64,000 nt of DNA from Hymenobacter sediminis (GCF_003231285.1 NZ_QKNS01000006.1:124001-188000); one strand, 5' to 3'; shown: positions 17,122 to 26,009, numbered from the stretch's first letter. The notes: generated from the sequence alone by a model not told the origin. Program-made: numbers and translations.

Positions 17122-18180
17122 GTGGCGGCCCTGTTGCCTTCCCCCGTGGTTTTACTGGTAGTTGGACTGGCCGGACTGCTTACAATAGCCTGCCGCCCAA
17201 CCACCCAGCCGCCGGAAGCCGTGCCAGGTAATGCATTGCCCGGCAACTTTCCTACCCCCTGGTACGCTCTGAACCAGAACCCGCCCAACCAAGCGGCATT
17301 CGAGTTGGGTAAACAGCTGTTCTACGAAGTTAAACTCTCCCGCGACGGCAGCGTTTCATGTGGATCGTGCCATCGGCAGGAAGCGGCCTTTGCTCAAGCC
17401 AATCAGTCGTTTAGCCGCGGCGTAAACAACCGCTTGGGCGTGCGCAATGCACCAGCGCTGCAAAACCTGCGCTGGCGCCACTCCCTGCTCTGGGATGGGG
17501 GCGTTTCGAACTTGGAGATGCTGCCGCTGGCTCCCCTGACCAACCCGGTGGAAATGGACGAATCGCTGGACAACGTGCTGGTCAAGCTCAACGCTGACGC
17601 CACCTACTCGCAGCGGTTTGCAGCCGTTTACGGGGCTGGCCCCATCACCTCGCAGCAGTTTCTAAGGGCCCTCGCACAATTCACGGCCAGCCTCACCTCC
17701 GCTAACAGCCGCTACGATCATTATGTGCATGGGGAGCGTGGAGGCACGCTGAGTATCCAAGAGGTGCGCGGGCTTCAGCTATTTCGGAAGTCCTGTGCTG
17801 GTTGTCATGCCACCGACCTGTTCACGGACGAGTCTTTCCGCAATAATGGATTGGATGCCTCTTTTGCGTCTGATTCCGGTCGGGCACACATTACCGATAC
17901 TCCGCGCGACCGGGGCAAATTCAAGGTTCCTAGCTTGCGCAACGTAGCCCACACAGCCCCTTATATGCACGATGGACGGTTTGCGACCCTCGGGCAGGTG
18001 CTGGCGCATTACGACCACGGAGTGGTGGCCTCCGCTACCCTTGACCCGCAGCTCCGCCAGGCTGATGGCCGACTGGGTATTCCACTCACGGCCAAGCAGC
18101 AAAAAGATCTTGAGGCCTTTTTAAGGACACTCACCGACACGTCCTTCCTGTCTGATCCACGGCTAGCCAAACCTCAGTAG
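17122..18180 (+). CDS. MbnH-like di-heme cytochrome c peroxidase (MauG superfamily), lipoprotein
   Basis: 352 residues from a GTG start 2 bp after the MbnP stop. The signal peptide ends with a lipobox (GLLTIAC). Two c-type heme sites are present: CGSCH at 80-84 and CAGCH at 225-229. It also has the conserved FVPSLRN-type segment (FKVPSLRNVAHTAPYMHDG) found in bacterial cytochrome c peroxidases and MauG. Pairing with MbnP marks it as the enzyme that oxidises the partner's tryptophan to kynurenine; a plain hydrogen-peroxide reductase is the alternative. It acts in the periplasm and needs cytochrome c maturation encoded elsewhere. The stop overlaps a minus-strand kinase remnant by a few bases. 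Confidence 0.88.
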   Translation: MAALLPSPVVLLVVGLAGLLTIACRPTTQPPEAVPGNALPGNFPTPWYALNQNPPNQAAFELGKQLFYEVKLSRDGSVSCGSCHRQEAAFAQANQSFSRGVNNRLGVRNAPALQNLRWRHSLLWDGGVSNLEMLPLAPLTNPVEMDESLDNVLVKLNADATYSQRFAAVYGAGPITSQQFLRALAQFTASLTSANSRYDHYVHGERGGTLSIQEVRGLQLFRKSCAGCHATDLFTDESFRNNGLDASFASDSGRAHITDTPRDRGKFKVPSLRNVAHTAPYMHDGRFATLGQVLAHYDHGVVASATLDPQLRQADGRLGIPLTAKQQKDLEAFLRTLTDTSFLSDPRLAKPQ

Positions 18181-18377
18181 GGCAGGAGGTGAGTAACATC
18201 AGTAAGTTGCGTAATCGTGCGCTTGAAGCGTTCCAGTATGCTGCCAAGAAGGGCCAACAGCTAGGAGATGATTGCATCGGCCTGAACTTTAGGTACCAAG
18301 GGAACTGCCAGAGCCAGCAAGATGGCCTTGATATTAGCAATGGGTGCCCTTAGATCGTGGGAGGCTATGTAGCTGTT
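18174..18377 (-). pseudogene. Histidine kinase remnant (HisKA helix only)
   Basis: On the minus strand one frame reads NSYIASHDLRAPIANIKAIL, then after one in-frame TAG continues LLALLGSILERFKRTITQL and TDVT. This is the phosphoacceptor helix (SHDLRAP) and second dimerisation helix of a sensor kinase. Neither a sensor nor an ATPase domain is attached and an internal stop is present. A gene fragment. Confidence 0.8.
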
Positions 18378-18413
18378 ATCCTATATCTTACAGTGCTCTT
18401 ATAAACGAAGGCT

Positions 18414-18449
18414 GCGCCGGAGGAAAGTATCTTTGCTTTTCTCCGGCGC
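18414..18449. other. Hairpin enclosing a TAnnTTTG box
   Basis: Perfect 9-bp arms GCGCCGGAG (18414-18422) and CTCCGGCGC (18441-18449). The loop holds TATCTTTG (18428-18435), which matches the minus-7 promoter consensus. It may be an old promoter with flanking operator or a decayed terminator; nothing intact lies directly downstream. Confidence 0.4.
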
Positions 18450-18579
18450 GACTGGATACGGAGGTAGAGATGTTTTGATAAGACTTTCCGTGAGCCGTCA
18501 CATCTATTGGGTAACTGGATTTAGGTACTCTTAGGCTGAATCGCGGAGCATTGCTGCTGTTGACTTATATACCGGGCAA

Positions 18580-19103
18580 AACAGAGCAAAGCCTGTAGTG
18601 AGACTTTCGGCAGCTGCAGGCTCCGGGGTAAAGCGCATCTTTCAGGAGAAAATATTGGGCTCCAGTATTAGCCGCTTGGAACTGGACAAGCTGAACTGCC
18701 TGCTGCGCCCGGAGGACACGGTCACGGTGAACCGGCTCTCGCGCTTGGGCCGCAACACAGACCATGTGATTCAACTGTTGGCTGACTTTAGCAAGAAATA
18801 TGTGTGGTTTGTCTCCCTAGACTTAGGCATCGACAGGAGTACGTCGGCGGGCAGCATGGTCGTGACCGTGTTTGCGGCTCTAACGAGTTCGATCGGGAGA
18901 GCAATGGGCAGCGGCGCTAGGCTGGCATTGAGCTAGCCTAGGTTCAGGGCAAGCACCTAGGTCGGCCCTCGGGCGTTGACGAGGAAAAGCTCCGAGAAGT
19001 AAAGACATCCCTTGCCACTGGGCTATCCATGCATTAGATCGTAGAAGTGACCGGCATCAGCGAGAGAACCGTCAAACACTACAAGCGCCTACTGAGTCAC
19101 TAG
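18580..19103 (+). pseudogene. Serine recombinase (resolvase/invertase) remnant
   Basis: Pieces of a resolvase-type site-specific recombinase lie in order but broken. TEQSL then two stops and DFRQLQAPG come from the N-terminus. Then a frame from 18598 gives GVKRIFQEKI, the catalytic-domain segment TVTVNRLSRLGRNTDHVIQL, and GIDRSTSAGSMVVTVFAAL. After a break the tail reads GKHLGRPSGVDEEKLREV, then IVEVTGISERTVKHYKRLL (helix-turn-helix DNA-binding end) with a stop inside it. The long E-helix segment is partly lost. Not functional. Confidence 0.85.
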
Positions 19104-19556
19104 CTAATCCACCACCGGTGATGGTTTCACTCTCTTGTATTCGAGTCGGGGCCCATCACAGGCCTCCCATGTGTTCCGAAGCGTATCTGTGGCTATTAAG
19201 CCGAGATCCTCCCGCAGCGAGGTCGAGTAACAAGAGCCAATCAGGTCATTGGTCGCGCTGTAAGTGAGAATAGTGTACTGCCTACCGCTGTAGGACCGCA
19301 CGGAAAACGTACCGCTGGCCTGGGTTGTCTGATTGCCTGTTTGGCGCGTCTTAATAAAGGTGCTATCGGCTTGAAAGACGTACTTTTCTTGATAAGGAAG
19401 CTCAGCGCCCGTCAAGACCACGTTTGTCCAAGGGGATTTTAGTTTGACGAATTGCCAGGTTTGGGGATAATCGCCAACTTTCAACTCTGCCGAGTCTTCT
19501 TTTTGGCAAGAAACGAGCGTAGCAAGGGAAAGAAGGGATAGCAGTATATTTCTCAT
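19104..19556 (-). CDS. Hypothetical lipoprotein
   Basis: 150 residues from ATG 19556, chosen because it gives a compact lipoprotein signal MRNILLSLLSLATLVSC. The mature part has beta-rich segments (YPQTWQFVKL, KYVFQADSTFIKTRQTG, GRQYTILTYSATN) like the lipocalin-style DUF lipoproteins common in Cytophagales, but no specific family is recognised. It sits between two recombinase remnants, so it may be cargo of a lost element. It appears intact. Confidence 0.65.
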   Translation of the reverse strand: MRNILLSLLSLATLVSCQKEDSAELKVGDYPQTWQFVKLKSPWTNVVLTGAELPYQEKYVFQADSTFIKTRQTGNQTTQASGTFSVRSYSGRQYTILTYSATNDLIGSCYSTSLREDLGLIATDTLRNTWEACDGPRLEYKRVKPSPVVD

Positions 19557-19745
19557 CACAAGTAAAGAGTAGGGGTGTACGACTAGGAGCCTTATCACCA
19601 GAAAAAGGTTGCTTTCGCTTAGCGTAGATGTAGGGCTAAGCATAAACATCTGCCTATATGTATGAAAAAGGTGCATTTACAGCCTAAATTCAAGGTTTCA
19701 GTGAATCTGAGTGGGGACTGCTTTTACCAGTTTTACACATTTAGA

Positions 19746-20828
19746 TTAGAAGTCTGGCATCTTAGCCAGTTGATCATCATCGAACATACCCAGCTTGCGC
19801 AGATAGGTGGCCGTAATGTCGGCGAGGGCGTGCCAGCAGTGGCGCCGCACGACTCCATATAGGTTGACGGGATCCGTATGCTTATCTGTAGCCGTGACTA
19901 GTATAATCTCCATCGTTCAGGCCTGCGGCCACCAGGATTTTGCGGTGGTGCATGGCAAATCAGTTATTGCTTAGGGGCCAGGCCCTACTTCTGCTCCTTG
20001 GTGATGATGTAGTGGTCGGACGGGTAGTTGCGCAGGCCGTAATTTCCGATTAGCGCGGCCAACTGTGGCATGATAGCTACGTGTTCGGCTTTGCCGTTCT
20101 TGGCCCGGTCCGTAGGCACCAGCGCCGTGCTCTCCTGCAGATCCTTTACCCGTAACAGGCGCAGCTCACTGCCTGAACGAATAAAGCTGTAGCAGATTAG
20201 GCTTATATTAAGGTGTTGCTGCTCATCGTCGCGCGCCTAAATCTCGGATGTGATGCGCTGGCGCTCGGCCTCCGTTTAAGGCACATGGATAGGAGAGAGC
20301 TCTACCTTGCGCAGTTCCGTGTGCTTGCAGGGATTGCGCGCAAGAAGTTTCTGCTTAACTAAGTAGTTAAATGAGGCGTTGAGGCTGTTGCGGTAGTTAT
20401 TGTACGTTTTGGCTTCAATGCCACGCTTGCTCTGCTGGTCGAGAAAGTTGGTGATGTGGGCTAGAGCCAGAAACTTCAAAGGCAGCGTGGCAAAGGGCGA
20501 GTACTCTCGAATGCGGCGCAGGGCCACGTTGTAGAACTCTGTGCCCACGTCCAGCGCGGCTTTGCGTTCCACAACCCATTCCATAGCTTCCAGCTCCATC
20601 GTCACAGTCGGTGCCTCGCCAGCCATGTAGCCCTTCTGGAGCAACTGCCGGATTTCAGCCAGATTTCCCTTGTACACCCTCCGCCCGTCCCGCAGGGTAG
20701 TGTACTTTTTCATGCCCGTATACTGCTTGTGGACGAAGGCTTACTTGTCTGTATCCCAGATTCGGTAGTCGATATATCACCGCTTGAACATGTCGCCATC
20801 CGCGTCGAATAGGAGGGGTTCATGTTCA
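19746..20828 (-). pseudogene. Tyrosine recombinase (integrase) remnant beside tRNA-Met
   Basis: The minus strand holds a full-length but broken site-specific integrase. Upstream part: EPLLFDADGDMFKR, stop, YIDYRIWDTDK, stop, AFVHKQYTGMKKYTTLRDGR. A 145-codon open piece (20276-20713) carries the core-binding domain (YNNYRNSLNASFNYLVKQKL). Further down, in broken frames, is the catalytic domain: RSGSELRLLRVKDLQ with the first active Arg, AKNGKAEHVAIMPQL, then after stops and shifts TATYLRKLGMFDDDQL, where Tyr is the likely nucleophile. The HxxR block is not recognisable. The gene runs away from the 3' end of tRNA-Met, the usual place for an island integrase. Confidence 0.87.
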
Positions 20829-20879
20829 GGCGAAAATATGGAGTTGTGATAATTCTGTGATAAAAAAATAACAAGCAAC

Positions 20880-20916
20880 AAAAAACGGCCTCTCCGCAAT
20901 GGAGAGGCCGTTTTTT
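20880..20916 (-). terminator. Terminator downstream of tRNA-Met
   Basis: AAAAAACGGCCTCTCC, a GCAAT loop, and GGAGAGGCCGTTTTTT form a perfect 16-bp stem with A and T runs on either side. It can end transcription in both directions; it directly follows the minus-strand tRNA gene. Confidence 0.9.
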
Positions 20917-20921
20917 AAATG

Positions 20922-20995
20922 TAGCGGGGACGAGAGTTGAACTCGTGACCTCAGGGTTATGAATCCTGTGCTCTAACCAACTGAGCTACCCCGCC
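20922..20995 (-). tRNA. tRNA-Met (anticodon CAT)
   Basis: Minus-strand cloverleaf of 74 nt. It has acceptor GGCGGGG paired with CCCCGCT, T8-A9, a D arm GCTCAGTTGGTTAGAGC, an anticodon loop TTCATAA with CAT, and a T arm with GTTCAACTC. The CCA is not encoded. The CAT anticodon could also be tRNA-Ile2 read with lysidine, but the acceptor and anticodon arms resemble Bacteroidota elongator tRNA-Met. An integrase remnant lies just past its 3' end. Confidence 0.93.
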
Positions 20996-21129
20996 CTGTT
21001 TGGTGGTGCAAATGTAGGAACAAGTTTTATTCTAATGCAAGTGTCAAGCAAAAAAAAACCCGTGTATATTGGCAGCTGAGCCGCTTTTCGAGGAAGATGG
21101 TTTGCTAAATTCTTTACACTGTTTTGCTT

Positions 21130-21540
21130 ATGCCCCTGTCTGCCACTCGCCTCAAACACCGATTTACGGTCGAGTACCCCATTAATGCCTCTCCCAAGAT
21201 TCTGTATCCCTACCTAGCATCGGCTTCCGGCCTTTCGCACTGGTTTTGTCAGGACGTTCGGGTTGACGAAGGGCGCTACAACTTCATCTGGGATAATCAG
21301 CCCCATTACGCTGAAATGGCCTCGCACCGTACAAACCGCTCTGTGCGCTTTGTCTTCCTCGATGAAAATAAACGACACACCCCCGACGCTAACTACCTCG
21401 ACTTTCAGGTAGATGAATCGCAACTAACCCAGGAAGTGTACCTAAGAATTGTAGATTATTCGGAGGAAACAGATACAATTGAGTTGCAGGAAATGTGGGA
21501 CAGCCTAGTGCAGAAGCTGCGGGAACAGGTAGGCGGGTAG
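21130..21540 (+). CDS. START-like domain protein
   Basis: 136 residues from ATG 21130 (a TTG six bases upstream is less likely). The sequence KHRFTVEYPINASPKILYPY, GLSHWFCQDVRV, and a C-terminal helix IELQEMWDSLVQKLREQVG resemble the START/AHSA1 helix-grip fold found in Bacteroidota. There are no catalytic residues to point to; such proteins bind hydrophobic ligands or act as chaperone-like factors. It lies 118 bp before the LptF/G permease gene on the same strand, which would suit a lipid-related role, but that is inference. Confidence 0.78.
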   Translation: MPLSATRLKHRFTVEYPINASPKILYPYLASASGLSHWFCQDVRVDEGRYNFIWDNQPHYAEMASHRTNRSVRFVFLDENKRHTPDANYLDFQVDESQLTQEVYLRIVDYSEETDTIELQEMWDSLVQKLREQVGG

Positions 21541-21658
21541 CCAGTGTTTGGCTTATAGCCGGGGAGCAGACGCGAAACGAGCCGTATCTTCGTTTCCCGT
21601 TTGCTCCCTTTTCTTTTGTCAGGAAGCCCTTTGCGCGTTGCAGGGGCTTCACGTATGT

Positions 21659-23092
21659 ATGAAAAAACTCGATAAGCTTATCCTGCGTGCCTTCGCCGGG
21701 CCTTTTCTGCTCACCTTCGCGGTAGTGCAGTTCATCTTCCTTACGCAGTACATGCTTAAGTACATGGATGATCTGGTAGGGAAGGACTTGGGCTTTGGGG
21801 TAATAGCGCAGCTGTTGTTCTATTTCGCGGTACTGTTGGCTCCTATTTCCCTACCTCTGGCCGTACTCCTATCCTCCCTAATGACCTTTGGGACGCTGGG
21901 CGAACATCACGAGCTAACGGCCATCAAAACGGCAGGCATTTCTCTAACCCGGATTCTACGCCCGGTGATGCTGTTTAGCTTGCTGCTGGCGGGCGTTGGC
22001 TTGTGGTTTAACAATACCATCGTGCCCATGGCAAACCTACAAGCATTCAGTTTGCTCTGGGATGTGCGCCAGCAGAAATTGGCCCTGGATATCCGTGAGG
22101 GGGTATTTTACAATGGTATTCCCGGCTATACTATCAAGGTAAATGAGAAAATGGGCGAAAACGGGGATATTCTGAAGGGAGTTATGATTTATGATCATAC
22201 TCAAAGCTCAGGCTCCATGCGGGTTATTCTGGCGGATTCCGGACGGATGTCCACGCTCTATGGCGGGCAGTATCTAGGGCTTGAGTTGTTTCGGGGACGG
22301 ATGTACATCGAGCAGCCCAATACCAACAATCAGCCCGGTGCCAACTTCATACGTCAGAACTTCAGCCGCAACCTGATTACGTTCTCGCTGGCCTCTTTCG
22401 GGCTAGCCCGCACGAAAACAGAGCTATTCAAGGATAATAAGATGATGCTGAACCTAAATCAGCTGAATCACTATACCGACTCCCTGCACCAGCGGCTGCG
22501 AAAAGAACGCTCCCAGTTGGTGATGCAGTTACATCCCTACTACACCTACTTGCGGTTTGATACTACTGGCCAAAGTGCCATGCAACGGGTAGCACAGTGG
22601 CAGGTGCCTGCTACCCGGCTACAGCCCGTAAACCTCAATGTAACCCAGCAGGCCGCGAATCGGGCCCGCAACGTGCGATCTTTCTTGGGCTCTTCGTCAG
22701 AGCGGCTCACGAACTCAACGAAGGATATAGCTAACTACCGTATAGAAACCTTTCGGAAGTACACGCAGTCGGCGGCTATTCTGTTGATGTTTTTGATAGG
22801 AGCTCCACTCGGCGCTATTATCAAGAAAGGAGGCCTTGGAATACCCATTCTGGTGTCTATTGTCTTCTTTATCGTGTACTATGTAGTGTCAATCATGGGA
22901 GAGAAGTATGGGCGGGAAATGGTGATGCCCGTTGGAATCGGGATGTGGATGGCCACGGCGGTTCTTCTTCCCATTGGCCTCTTCTTCCTCTACCAAGCTC
23001 GCCACGACTCCGGCTTGTTCGATCTTAACTGGGGGCAGCTAGTGCCCGCCCGGTTCCGCTGGCCCTTGCGGGGATATAAGAAGTCAGTGTGA
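21659..23092 (+). CDS. LptF/LptG-family lipopolysaccharide export permease
   Basis: 477 residues from ATG 21659 (MKKLDKLILRAFAGPFLLTF, the conserved N-terminus of YjgP/YjgQ proteins). There are three N-terminal membrane helices, a large periplasmic beta-jellyroll region (GVFYNGIPGYTIKVNEK through ELFRGRMYIEQPN), then three C-terminal helices (AAILLMFLIGAPLGAIIKKG, FFIVYYVVSIMGEKYG). The family forms the membrane part of the LptBFG transporter that extracts LPS from the inner membrane. Whether this is LptF or LptG cannot be told from sequence alone. The periplasmic part carries an extra coiled segment (about 265-385), typical of Bacteroidota members. Confidence 0.92.
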   Translation: MKKLDKLILRAFAGPFLLTFAVVQFIFLTQYMLKYMDDLVGKDLGFGVIAQLLFYFAVLLAPISLPLAVLLSSLMTFGTLGEHHELTAIKTAGISLTRILRPVMLFSLLLAGVGLWFNNTIVPMANLQAFSLLWDVRQQKLALDIREGVFYNGIPGYTIKVNEKMGENGDILKGVMIYDHTQSSGSMRVILADSGRMSTLYGGQYLGLELFRGRMYIEQPNTNNQPGANFIRQNFSRNLITFSLASFGLARTKTELFKDNKMMLNLNQLNHYTDSLHQRLRKERSQLVMQLHPYYTYLRFDTTGQSAMQRVAQWQVPATRLQPVNLNVTQQAANRARNVRSFLGSSSERLTNSTKDIANYRIETFRKYTQSAAILLMFLIGAPLGAIIKKGGLGIPILVSIVFFIVYYVVSIMGEKYGREMVMPVGIGMWMATAVLLPIGLFFLYQARHDSGLFDLNWGQLVPARFRWPLRGYKKSV

Positions 23093-23161
23093 GAAATGCG
23101 TTAGAAGGTGCGGAGTAAAAGATGCCCGACAGTTTTCCGTCCATTTCTCATAGTAAATCCC

Positions 23162-23192
23162 TACCTTTGCGGCCACCCCGAAGTGCGGGGTG
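23162..23192 (+). promoter_or_regulatory. rpsO promoter box and leader hairpin
   Basis: TACCTTTG at 23162-23169 matches the Bacteroidota minus-7 box. A hairpin CACCCCG / CGGGGTG (23174-23192) follows in the leader. S15 leaders are often autoregulated by S15 binding, so the hairpin may be such a site, but it does not clearly match a known class. Confidence 0.6.
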
Positions 23193-23235
23193 AATTTTCT
23201 CATTTTTAATCTAAGACGGGGAAACCTATCTGCCG

Positions 23236-23511
23236 ATGCAACTTACAACTGAAGCAAAACAGGCTATTTTCGAAAAAAACAGCCTGCAGAAGTCCTCTAA
23301 CGACACCGGTTCGGCCGAGTCGCAGATTGCGCTGTTCACGCACCGCATCTCTCACCTGACCGAGCACCTGAAGGTGAATAAGAAGGACTACTCGACCCGT
23401 CTGGGTCTGCTGAAGCTCGTTGGTAAGCGCCGTCGTATGCTGGATTACCTCCAGCACCGCGACATCAACCGCTACCGCGCTATCATCAAGGAACTGGGCA
23501 TTCGTAAGTAA
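23236..23511 (+). CDS. rpsO: 30S ribosomal protein S15
   Basis: 91 residues, full length for S15. It carries the signature block FTHRISHLTEHLKVNKKDYS, then RLGLLKLVGKRRRMLDYLQ with the conserved Arg-rich turn that contacts 16S rRNA helices 20-22. It is a primary-binding protein of the 30S platform and contributes to bridge B4. It has its own promoter and leader upstream and a strong terminator downstream, followed by pnp, the order widely conserved in bacteria. Confidence 0.97.
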   Translation: MQLTTEAKQAIFEKNSLQKSSNDTGSAESQIALFTHRISHLTEHLKVNKKDYSTRLGLLKLVGKRRRMLDYLQHRDINRYRAIIKELGIRK

Positions 23512-23523
23512 GCTCACGCTCCG

Positions 23524-23567
23524 GAGCAGGGAGCCTTTCCACTGGGGAGGTTCCCTGCTCTTTTTTT
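23524..23567 (+). terminator. rpsO terminator
   Basis: GAGCAGGGA (23524-23532) pairs with TCCCTGCTC (23552-23560), followed by seven T. A textbook Rho-independent terminator. Confidence 0.92.
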
Positions 23568-23640
23568 ATCCGAAGCCGGCCGCATTATTCTGCCGGTTTC
23601 GTTGTTTACTCCCCCAGAAGAATCATTCCCCAGAGCAAAG

Positions 23641-23665
23641 CAGGGCCATTGGCGGCCCTGTTTTT
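23641..23665 (+). terminator. Second hairpin with T run between rpsO and pnp
   Basis: CAGGGCC-ATTGGC-GGCCCTG followed by TTTTT. It may be a backup terminator or an attenuator ahead of pnp; in many bacteria the pnp leader is a site of autoregulation. Confidence 0.65.
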
Positions 23666-23711
23666 ATGGCTGCTCGCCCGCTGCACGCTTTCTAAAAAGC
23701 AACCCTAGAAG

Positions 23712-25871
23712 ATGCCCAATTACACCGCGGTTACCAAACACATTACGCTGCCTGATGGGCGGCAGATTTCCATCGAAACCGGCAAACTGGCCAAATTCGC
23801 TGACGGCTCCGTCGTGGTGCGATTGGGGGATGCTATGCTGCTGGCTACGGTGGTATCACAACCTAGCGCCCGGGGCGACGTGGATTTCCTACCCCTCTCG
23901 GTAGATTACCAAGAGAAATTCGGCGGTGCCGGTAAAATCCCTGGCTCGTTCCAGCGTCGTGAAGGCCGCCTCTCCGACTACGAAGTACTGGTCTCTCGTC
24001 TTGTAGACCGTATCCTGCGCCCGATGTTCCCTAAAGATTATCACTATGAGGTGCAGGTGATGATTTCGCTAATTTCTGCCGACAAGGACGTGCAGCCAGA
24101 TGCGCTGGCCGCTCTAGCTGCTTCGGCGGCTCTGTCGGTTTCCGATATTCCGTTTGCCGGCCCGATTTCGGAGGTGCGTGTAGCCCGAATCGACGGTAAA
24201 CTGCAGATTAACCCTCTCACTGCCGACATCGAGCGCGCTGACATCGACCTTATAGTAGGAGCCACGGCAGACTCAGTAGCCATGGTAGAAGGGGAGATGG
24301 ACGAAGTGAGCGAAGAGGAAATGGTAGAAGCCATTGCCTACGCTCACGAAGCCATTAAGGAGCAAGTGCGCGTGCAGCAGGAACTGGCCGCTGCCGTAGA
24401 GAAGTCGCACGTAAAGCGCGACTATCCCAAGTACGAAGAAAACGACGAGCTAAAGCAGCGCATCACGGAGGCGGTTTACCAGAAGGCCTACGAAGTAGCC
24501 AAGTCGGGTAATACCAGCAAGTCGGGGCGTAAAGAGGGCTTCGGTGCTATCAAAAAAGCACTGGTAGAAGAGCTGCAGGCAGAAAATCCTGAGCTTGACA
24601 TGAAGATGTTCGGCCGCTACTACGGCTCGGCTGAGAAGAAAGCCATCCGCGACATGATGATCAAGGAGCGTACTCGCCTCGATGGTCGTCAGCTGACGGA
24701 AATCCGTCCCATTTGGTCGGAGGTAAACTACTTGCCCGGCGCTCACGGCTCTGCCTTGTTCACCCGCGGTGAAACTCAGTCTTTGACTTCGGTAGCCCTA
24801 GGTACCAAGCTCGACGAGCAGATTGTGGACTCGGCCATGGTGTCGGGCTACAATAAGTTTATGCTGCACTACAACTTCCCGGCCTTCTCGACCGGTGAAG
24901 TAAAACCCAACCGCGGCCCTGGTCGCCGGGAGGTAGGTCACGGCAACTTGGCCATGCGCTCTATCAAGAAAGTGCTGCCTTCAGAAGACGAAAACCCTTA
25001 TACCATCCGGGTTGTGTCGGATATTCTGGAGTCGAACGGCTCGTCGTCGATGGCGACAGTCTGCGCTTCGTCGATGGCTCTGATGGATGCTGGTATTAAG
25101 CTGCGTGCGGCTGTATCGGGTATTGCCATGGGCCTTGTGCAGGATAAAGAAACCGGCGACTATGCCGTGCTTTCGGATATCCTGGGTGACGAAGACCACC
25201 TCGGTGACATGGACTTCAAAGTAACCGGCACTGAGAAGGGCATCGTGGCTTGCCAGATGGACATCAAAATTCAGGGCCTGAGCAACGAAATTCTGACCAA
25301 GGCGCTGCACCAAGCCCGTGAGGGTCGTTTGCACATCTTGGGTGAAATGGCCAAGACCATTGCTGCCCCCGCTGCTGATCTGAAGCCTCACACTCCTCGC
25401 TCGCACAAGATGCTCATCGATAAGGAGTTCATTGGTGCGGTAATCGGGCCCGGCGGCAAGGTAATCCAGCAGATTCAGAAGGATACCAATGCTACGGTTA
25501 TCATCGAGGAAAAGGACGAGAAAGGCCACGTAAGCATCTTCGCTTCCAACCAGGAAGACATGGAGGCAGCCATCGGCCGGATCCGTGCTATTGCAGCTGT
25601 ACCCGAGGTAGGCGAGACGTACAAAGGCAAGGTTCGCTCGATTCAGCCCTACGGTGCTTTCGTAGAAATCATGCCGGGCAAAGACGGTCTGTTGCACATT
25701 TCGGAGGTAGCCCACGAGCGTCTGGCTTCGCTAGACGGTGTGCTGGAGGTAGGACAGGAGATTGACGTGAAACTGCTCGATATCGATAAGAAAACGGGCA
25801 AATATCGTCTCTCGCGCAAGGTGCTTCTGCCTAAGCCCGAGCGCGCCGCCGACTCGAACGGCGCCGCGTAA
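23712..25871 (+). CDS. pnp: Polyribonucleotide nucleotidyltransferase (PNPase)
   Basis: 719 residues, normal length. Two RNase PH-like domains are present (first about 10-230 with GGAGKIPGSFQRREGR; second from about 320 with TRGETQSLTSVALGT and the catalytic Asp region GDEDHLGDMDFKV). An alpha-helical linker lies between them. A KH domain (EFIGAVIGPGGKVIQQIQ) and an S1 domain (YKGKVRSIQPYGAFVEI, GLLHISEVAHERL) finish it. It degrades RNA 3' to 5' by phosphorolysis and forms a trimer in the cytosol. It follows rpsO as in many genomes. Confidence 0.98.
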   Translation: MPNYTAVTKHITLPDGRQISIETGKLAKFADGSVVVRLGDAMLLATVVSQPSARGDVDFLPLSVDYQEKFGGAGKIPGSFQRREGRLSDYEVLVSRLVDRILRPMFPKDYHYEVQVMISLISADKDVQPDALAALAASAALSVSDIPFAGPISEVRVARIDGKLQINPLTADIERADIDLIVGATADSVAMVEGEMDEVSEEEMVEAIAYAHEAIKEQVRVQQELAAAVEKSHVKRDYPKYEENDELKQRITEAVYQKAYEVAKSGNTSKSGRKEGFGAIKKALVEELQAENPELDMKMFGRYYGSAEKKAIRDMMIKERTRLDGRQLTEIRPIWSEVNYLPGAHGSALFTRGETQSLTSVALGTKLDEQIVDSAMVSGYNKFMLHYNFPAFSTGEVKPNRGPGRREVGHGNLAMRSIKKVLPSEDENPYTIRVVSDILESNGSSSMATVCASSMALMDAGIKLRAAVSGIAMGLVQDKETGDYAVLSDILGDEDHLGDMDFKVTGTEKGIVACQMDIKIQGLSNEILTKALHQAREGRLHILGEMAKTIAAPAADLKPHTPRSHKMLIDKEFIGAVIGPGGKVIQQIQKDTNATVIIEEKDEKGHVSIFASNQEDMEAAIGRIRAIAAVPEVGETYKGKVRSIQPYGAFVEIMPGKDGLLHISEVAHERLASLDGVLEVGQEIDVKLLDIDKKTGKYRLSRKVLLPKPERAADSNGAA

Positions 25872-25890
25872 CCCAATCTTTCCGAACTTT

Positions 25891-25937
25891 CGCGGGTACC
25901 GGTGTGTTGCACAGAATCAATGCCGGTACCCGCGTTT
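25891..25937 (+). terminator. Long hairpin after pnp
   Basis: Perfect 12-bp arms CGCGGGTACCGG (25891-25902) and CCGGTACCCGCG (25923-25934), followed only by TTTGGG. A probable terminator with a weak T run, between pnp and rpoD. Confidence 0.65.
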
Positions 25938-26009
25938 GGGTATCTTCCGTACATCGGACTTGACAACGACGTTTACAAGCAACCATAACTCAATTCTCAC
26001 GCGCCCGCA

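Noticed and set aside
20996..21123. Second att copy or another tRNA beside tRNA-Met
   Set aside because: I could not find a second copy of the tRNA 3' end in the region to the left, nor another cloverleaf.
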